Part shown: positions 32,427-34,576 of the stretch, in pieces
How the letters are laid out: every line of letters starts with the position of its first letter
How positions within the stretch are numbered: position 1 is the stretch's first letter
Origin: Candidatus Bathyarchaeota archaeon
GTDB taxonomy: Archaea; Thermoproteota; Bathyarchaeia; Bathyarchaeales; UBA233
Direction: 5' to 3'
Assembly: GCA_029907045.1 (NCBI GenBank)
Contig: JARYMR010000002.1
Location: forward strand, 1 to 34,576
DNA length: 34,576 bases
The notes under the pieces: generated by a model
What the model was told of the DNA's origin: nothing
Databases searched by the model: none
Seen by the model: only the letters and a program-made list of their open reading frames with translations
Made by a program: the position numbers and the translations under genes

Positions 32427-33785
32427 TTAATTATATTGGCCATATATCGAGATGTAAACTCTGACGTTGGAAGACGCTACATTTGTCTTAGCGTCCAAGA
32501 CTAGTGATGAAATTATGCTCATAGTTGGCCATATGCTAAATAAATCATCATGGTCTAACCAGATGGTGATGTTAGAGTTGAAAGTTTTTGTTAAATCCCT
32601 AGAATAGGAGTCATCGATAGATTTTAGTTTTAATCTTACGGTCACAGTTTCGTTTTCTGAAAAATCTCCTTCCACTTGAATTTTTATATGAAGTGTTGAC
32701 ATTGAGAAGTGAAGGTATTTTGGAGGAGTTATTTCACAACGATTACCGTAGAGATTGTTTAAACCTATAGAAACGCTTATGTTTTCAAATTTAAAGCTGC
32801 TTCCAATGCCGTATAACCATCTATTGAACGGGTTATCTATATTCCTTGTTAGGTTTCCTAGGAAGGCTACTCCTTGACCAAGAATCGGCGGTTCGCCATG
32901 TTGTCCTATTTTTATTCCATAGATTTCCTTTGGGGTATTGGCAAAGGATTCAAACACTACATTATGCACCACGGTGTTAAGCATGCTTCCTTCAATTAGA
33001 ATTCCAATCTGATTAGCTTCATATAAGTTTCCTAACCAAATTCTTACATTCTGAATTAATCCTTCATTAAAATTAGCTCCACCCTCAACGTGTATTGCTA
33101 TGCTATCTTCTCTTATCAACTTGAAGTTGCAGCGCTTGATTTCGGTGTTTGCGTAAGATTTCGTCCCATTTATGAAGGGGGTTTTAAATACAATGCTCCT
33201 TTTTACGTTTTCGAAATAACAGTTTTCAATTAAGGTGCATTCTGTCCAAGTGTTTGTGTTTAAAACGACTATACCCGCGTCGGAATCTTTGAAAATGCAT
33301 TCTCTGATGGTTGTCATAAAAGAGTTTTCCACAATTATGCTTCCATTAATCAATGTTAAACCTTCAATAAGGTTATTCATGGATTTTTCATAATCTTCTC
33401 CATGTAAAATTATGGATCCACCGTTAAATCGTAGTTCTGCTCCATCACTAACTATTTTTAATTTGCTTAAATTTCTGAGTAAAATATTGGAAGAAACGTT
33501 ATATTGACCTAATTTTAAGAAAATATTTAGGCCGTTCCTTTCTAACACAAAATAAATTGCGTCGGAGAGATTTTTTCCAATAAAATCAACGAATCCGGTC
33601 AATCCGTTTTTAACAATAACGTTTTTCAAGTCAGTATAAATGATGTAATCGTAGCTTATTCTCATGCTTAAATTCCTATAGAAGAAGAATTGGTAAGCTG
33701 CCCACACAACTGATGAGAGGGCTACTCCCAAGAGGAAAACAAGTATATATGCTAGTGTCCTTCTGCCCAACTTTATCCTTCCCAT
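32427..33785 (-). CDS. N-terminally anchored beta-helix surface protein
   Basis: 452 residues from the ATG ending at 33785, four codons inside a longer frame (33797). The shorter start has GGTGA (33791-33795, minus strand) five bases upstream. One membrane segment (~10-32, LAYILVFLLGVALSSVVWAA) precedes an extracellular region with beta-helix-like repeats (NNLIEGLTLINGSIIV, TIRECIFKDSDAGIVVL, TLIENCYFENVKRSIVF). A C-terminal beta-sandwich-like portion follows. The repeats resemble pectate-lyase-like carbohydrate-binding folds, but no catalytic motif is clear. It is likely exposed on the surface. It is convergent with the Rnf-like gene and divergent from the SPASM radical SAM gene at 33902, with a ~116-base shared promoter region. 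Confidence 0.78.
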   Translation of the reverse strand: MGRIKLGRRTLAYILVFLLGVALSSVVWAAYQFFFYRNLSMRISYDYIIYTDLKNVIVKNGLTGFVDFIGKNLSDAIYFVLERNGLNIFLKLGQYNVSSNILLRNLSKLKIVSDGAELRFNGGSIILHGEDYEKSMNNLIEGLTLINGSIIVENSFMTTIRECIFKDSDAGIVVLNTNTWTECTLIENCYFENVKRSIVFKTPFINGTKSYANTEIKRCNFKLIREDSIAIHVEGGANFNEGLIQNVRIWLGNLYEANQIGILIEGSMLNTVVHNVVFESFANTPKEIYGIKIGQHGEPPILGQGVAFLGNLTRNIDNPFNRWLYGIGSSFKFENISVSIGLNNLYGNRCEITPPKYLHFSMSTLHIKIQVEGDFSENETVTVRLKLKSIDDSYSRDLTKTFNSNITIWLDHDDLFSIWPTMSIISSLVLDAKTNVASSNVRVYISIYGQYN

Positions 33786-33790
33786 CCAGT

Positions 33791-33795
33791 TCACC
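33791..33795 (-). promoter_or_regulatory. Ribosome-binding site favouring start at 33785
   Basis: GGTGA on the minus strand, five bases before ATG 33785. It overlaps the upstream in-frame ATG at 33797, which has no comparable site. Confidence 0.5.
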
Positions 33796-33856
33796 ATTCT
33801 CGCCGTTTACTTTACGGAAAGAATTATGTTTAAAATATTTAAGGATGTGTAAGAAA

Positions 33857-33866
33857 CACTTATATC
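33857..33866 (+). promoter_or_regulatory. Probable TATA box for the gene at 33902
   Basis: cacttatatc lies about 40 bases before ATG 33902, giving a likely leader of about 15 bases with the AAGGTG ribosome-binding site at 33891-33896. Confidence 0.5.
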
Positions 33867-33901
33867 GTGAAGAACATCTCACTTAAAAGAAAGGTGTGAT
33901 C

Positions 33902-34576
33902 ATGAAATCTGGAAAAGCGCCGCTTTATATGGTTACATGGCGTTGCACAAGAAGATGTGTAGGCAATTGTTTATATTGCAGTTTTAATCCTGAATTTGGT
34001 GATTTTGAAGAAGTTAGCACGAAGGATGGTTTTAATATTGTTGATCAGATTTACGATTTTGGCTCTCTGTGGTTTGGGATTAGTGGTGGAGAACCTCTCC
34101 TTAGAAAGGACATTTTCGAGGTCATCGGTTACGCTAAAAACATTGGACTTGAAGTTAGCCTAATAACCAGCGGTTTCGTTTTTAGCGAAAACTTGTTTAA
34201 CGGCCTTGTTAGGAACGAAGTTCATACTGCCGTAAGTATTGATGGACCACGAGAGGCTAATGATAGGGTGCGTGGAGCAGGAAGCTATGATAAGGCTTTT
34301 TCAGTTATGAAAAGGCTTTCAGAAGCTGGAATACTGGACTGCTTGGTGGTTACATTAAACCGTTACAACTACAAATTTATTGAGCACCCCATTAAACTTG
34401 GAGCGGATTACGGTGCCAGAATGGTTGTTTTTCATAACCTTGTGCCTGTTGGACGGGCGGGACCTAACATAGAGGATTTGGCGCCTTCTCCGGAGGAGTA
34501 TGAGTGGACTTTTAACCATCTTTACGATTTGTCGAAAAAGTATGAAGGAAAAGTTCAGGTGAATGTTTATAGCCCA
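33902..34576 (+). CDS. Radical SAM protein, SPASM-type paralogue, 3'-truncated by window edge
   Basis: 225 codons are open from ATG 33902 to the window end, with no stop. The N-terminus MKSGKAPLYMVTWRCTRRC leads into the cluster motif CVGNCLYC (C19, C23, C26), plus one extra cysteine upstream. GGEPLLRKD, SIDGPREANDRVRG and HNLVPVGRAG follow, matching segment by segment the protein at 24376 (SIDGSKKANDVLRG, NHLLPCGRAR). It is therefore a paralogue, and the missing C-terminus should hold a SPASM domain. AAGGTG at 33891-33896 is the ribosome-binding site. It probably has the same general chemistry as the gene at 24376 with a different substrate. The substrate is not known. Confidence 0.87.
   Translation, partial: MKSGKAPLYMVTWRCTRRCVGNCLYCSFNPEFGDFEEVSTKDGFNIVDQIYDFGSLWFGISGGEPLLRKDIFEVIGYAKNIGLEVSLITSGFVFSENLFNGLVRNEVHTAVSIDGPREANDRVRGAGSYDKAFSVMKRLSEAGILDCLVVTLNRYNYKFIEHPIKLGADYGARMVVFHNLVPVGRAGPNIEDLAPSPEEYEWTFNHLYDLSKKYEGKVQVNVYSP

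Overview
The window looks archaeal, most plausibly a Bathyarchaeia-like Thermoproteota member; this placement is inference from gene content. Supporting signs: GGTGA/GGAGG ribosome-binding sites, frequent TTG and GTG starts, TATA-like boxes (CTTTTAAGG, CTTATAT) about 25-45 bases before starts, a diphthamide-synthesis-type ATPase, many lipid- or surface-directed B12/radical-SAM proteins, and membrane-anchored beta-propeller and beta-helix surface proteins. I see no tRNA, rRNA, CRISPR array, transposase or phage gene.

Layout. (1) 1-2518: 3' part of a CobD-type threonine-phosphate decarboxylase, a ferredoxin-tailed aldo/keto reductase on the minus strand, and a PP-loop diphthine-ammonia-ligase-like protein. 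(2) 2602-6742: two B12-binding radical SAM enzymes, the second tightly coupled to a GT4 glycosyltransferase. (3) 6889-11920: a large secreted PQQ-like beta-propeller protein, an ECF S-component-like membrane protein, a small membrane protein and a membrane-anchored TIM-barrel-like protein. (4) 11938-17187: a minus-strand B12 radical SAM enzyme, a methyltransferase, a transglutaminase-like surface protein and a polytopic membrane protein. (5) 17260-22726: a NosD-like beta-helix protein, a second beta-propeller paralogue followed again by a polytopic membrane protein, and a secreted membrane-anchored protein. (6) 22838-29605: B12 radical SAM, SPASM radical SAM, amidohydrolase, CbiB and a fifth B12 radical SAM whose start is abnormal. 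(7) 29818-30939: a badly decayed ABC-type (BtuF-like) substrate-binding protein. (8) 31067-34576: an RnfD membrane protein fused to an RnfC-type ferredoxin tail, a membrane-anchored beta-helix protein, and the 5' part of a second SPASM-type radical SAM gene.

The unifying theme is cobalamin: two genes for attaching the aminopropanol arm (CobD, CbiB), five presumed cobalamin-dependent radical SAM enzymes, and the wreck of a possible cobalamin-uptake binding protein. The radical SAM enzymes sit among a glycosyltransferase, a methyltransferase and surface proteins, so modification of lipids or surface glycans is a reasonable but unproven guess. The two beta-propeller genes share a nearly identical 248-bp 3' tract, which points to recent gene conversion or tail duplication.
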